The notes below the pieces were generated by a model that was not told the DNA's origin, searched no databases, and worked only from the letters and a program-made list of their open reading frames with translations. Both the position numbers and the translations under genes were made by a program. A DNA stretch of 6,162 nucleotides from Bacteroidales bacterium (lineage in GTDB: Bacteria; Bacteroidota; Bacteroidia; Bacteroidales; Muribaculaceae), in the NCBI GenBank assembly GCA_014800105.1, contig JAAVGQ010000117.1, forward strand, positions 1-6,162. The letters run 5' to 3'. Shown here in pieces: positions 5,596 to 6,162 of the stretch (position 1 is its first letter; the number at the start of each line of letters is the position of its first letter).

Positions 5596-6162
5596 CTACT
5601 TTATATAATTGCAGTATGCGTTCATGAACCGCTTCATAGCGGGCAGACGCATCAGGATAAGTTCAAATATCGCGATTCCCACCAGTGCTGTTGAGATGCC
5701 AAGGAGCACGTCGATGAGATAGTGGTGACTGCTGTAAACGGCAGTGAACCATATTCCAAGCGTAATAATGGCAAAGAGTATGCGCAACCACGCGGGACAC
5801 TTGGCCCTCAGGGAGTACACGAACGCTATAAGCATGTAGGCCGAATGGAGCGAAGGCACAGCGGCAAACACGTTGGAGTTGCGGGCATACAGCGCGTCAA
5901 AGATTCCCAGACCGGTCATCTCGTCAAAGCGTCCAAGGCCGGCAACGTCACCGGGGGTGCCGGCAATGAAGTCCATGCCGTATTTGGCCACGTACCATGG
6001 CGGGGCAGCAGGATGAACGTAGTAAATGGCAAAACCAATGAGGTTGACAAACAGGAAAACTATGGCGAAGTGGAGATAGACCATGTCCTGGCGACGGAAA
6101 TAGAGCCACAAGCCGAAAAGAATGGGCACCGGTACCCAGCACAGGTAGAAGAAGCCGGCGAG
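5596..6162 (-). CDS. AUR1-like PAP2-family enzyme, candidate inositol phosphorylceramide synthase, C-terminal part
   Basis: The frame is open to the window edge, so only the last 188 residues are seen. They contain an APPWY motif (53-57 of the visible part), GTPGDVAGLGRFDEM (68-82), PSLHSAYM (103-110) and YSSHHYLIDVLLG (143-155), separated by hydrophobic helices. PAP2-superfamily enzymes use H, H and D here (H106, H147, D151) in phosphate or phosphodiester transfer. The order APPWY, G-x-PG-x3-L-x-R-x-D, PSLH, HHY-x2-D is that of fungal AUR1, which transfers inositol phosphate onto ceramide, rather than of ordinary PAP2 phosphatases, whose last motif is usually SR-x5-H-x3-D. Some Bacteroidota make inositol sphingolipids, so this is a reasonable candidate, but a phosphatase or another head-group transferase is possible. 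A GTG at 6129 is in frame, but coding-like hydrophobic sequence continues upstream (LAGFFYLCWVP), so it is not taken as the start. Confidence 0.8.
   Translation of the reverse strand, partial: LAGFFYLCWVPVPILFGLWLYFRRQDMVYLHFAIVFLFVNLIGFAIYYVHPAAPPWYVAKYGMDFIAGTPGDVAGLGRFDEMTGLGIFDALYARNSNVFAAVPSLHSAYMLIAFVYSLRAKCPAWLRILFAIITLGIWFTAVYSSHHYLIDVLLGISTALVGIAIFELILMRLPAMKRFMNAYCNYIK

Noticed and set aside
5580..5597. Imperfect hairpin AGTC-A-CC...GG-C-GACT overlapping the AUR1-like stop codon
   Set aside because: Only six pairs with a mismatch and no following U run, so it is not a terminator; operon continuity is more likely.
6127..6129. GTG at 6129 as the start of the AUR1-like gene
   Set aside because: The frame remains open to the window edge with hydrophobic, coding-like sequence, and AUR1-type proteins have further N-terminal helices. 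The gene is treated as cut.
5948..6142. Minus-strand 64-codon frame overlapping the AUR1-like gene
   Set aside because: Shifted frame; the other frame carries the conserved APPWY region.

Overview
The window looks like chromosomal DNA from a gut-type Bacteroidales bacterium, most like Muribaculaceae or Bacteroidaceae. The reasons are a Bacteroidota-style ribosomal protein S1 start, a gldE-gldD pair, a PdxA of the GDMNGVGYEV type, a near-perfect Bacteroides promoter (TTTG, 20 bases, TATCTTTG) before rpsA, and start codons mostly without Shine-Dalgarno sequences. The family-level placement is inference. Every gene I can support is on the minus strand, so transcription runs from high to low coordinates.

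Layout in the order of transcription: (1) 6162-5596, the 3' part of an AUR1-like PAP2-family membrane enzyme, a candidate inositol phosphorylceramide synthase, cut by the window edge. (2) 5553-4462, pdxA, vitamin B6 synthesis. (3) 4423-3086, gldE, a CNNM/CorC-type membrane protein with a CBS pair. (4) 3061-2459, gldD, a lipoprotein. (5) 2462-1914, an Sfp-type 4'-phosphopantetheinyl transferase that overlaps gldD by 4 bases. The gaps between these five genes are 42, 38, 24 and -4 bases with no clear terminator or promoter between them, so they probably form one operon. (6) 1913-1636, a 278-base AT-rich spacer with no gene on the coding strand. It holds a 208-base imperfect dyad bounded by 21-base inverted repeats, with promoter-like -7 motifs in the arms. 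(7) 1635-478, araJ, a 12-helix MFS exporter, followed by a terminator-like structure. (8) A 158-base spacer carrying the rpsA promoter and a 5' leader hairpin. (9) 319-1, the start of rpsA, cut by the window edge.

Functionally the operon is mostly envelope and cofactor related: a probable sphingolipid head-group enzyme, PLP synthesis (PLP is the cofactor of serine palmitoyltransferase, the first sphingolipid enzyme), a two-protein envelope module (GldE/GldD) and a carrier-protein-activating enzyme. Whether these act together is inference. The least explained sequence is the dyad before araJ. It could be a phase-variable invertible promoter, a MITE-like remnant or a set of regulator sites, and the sequence alone cannot decide between them.
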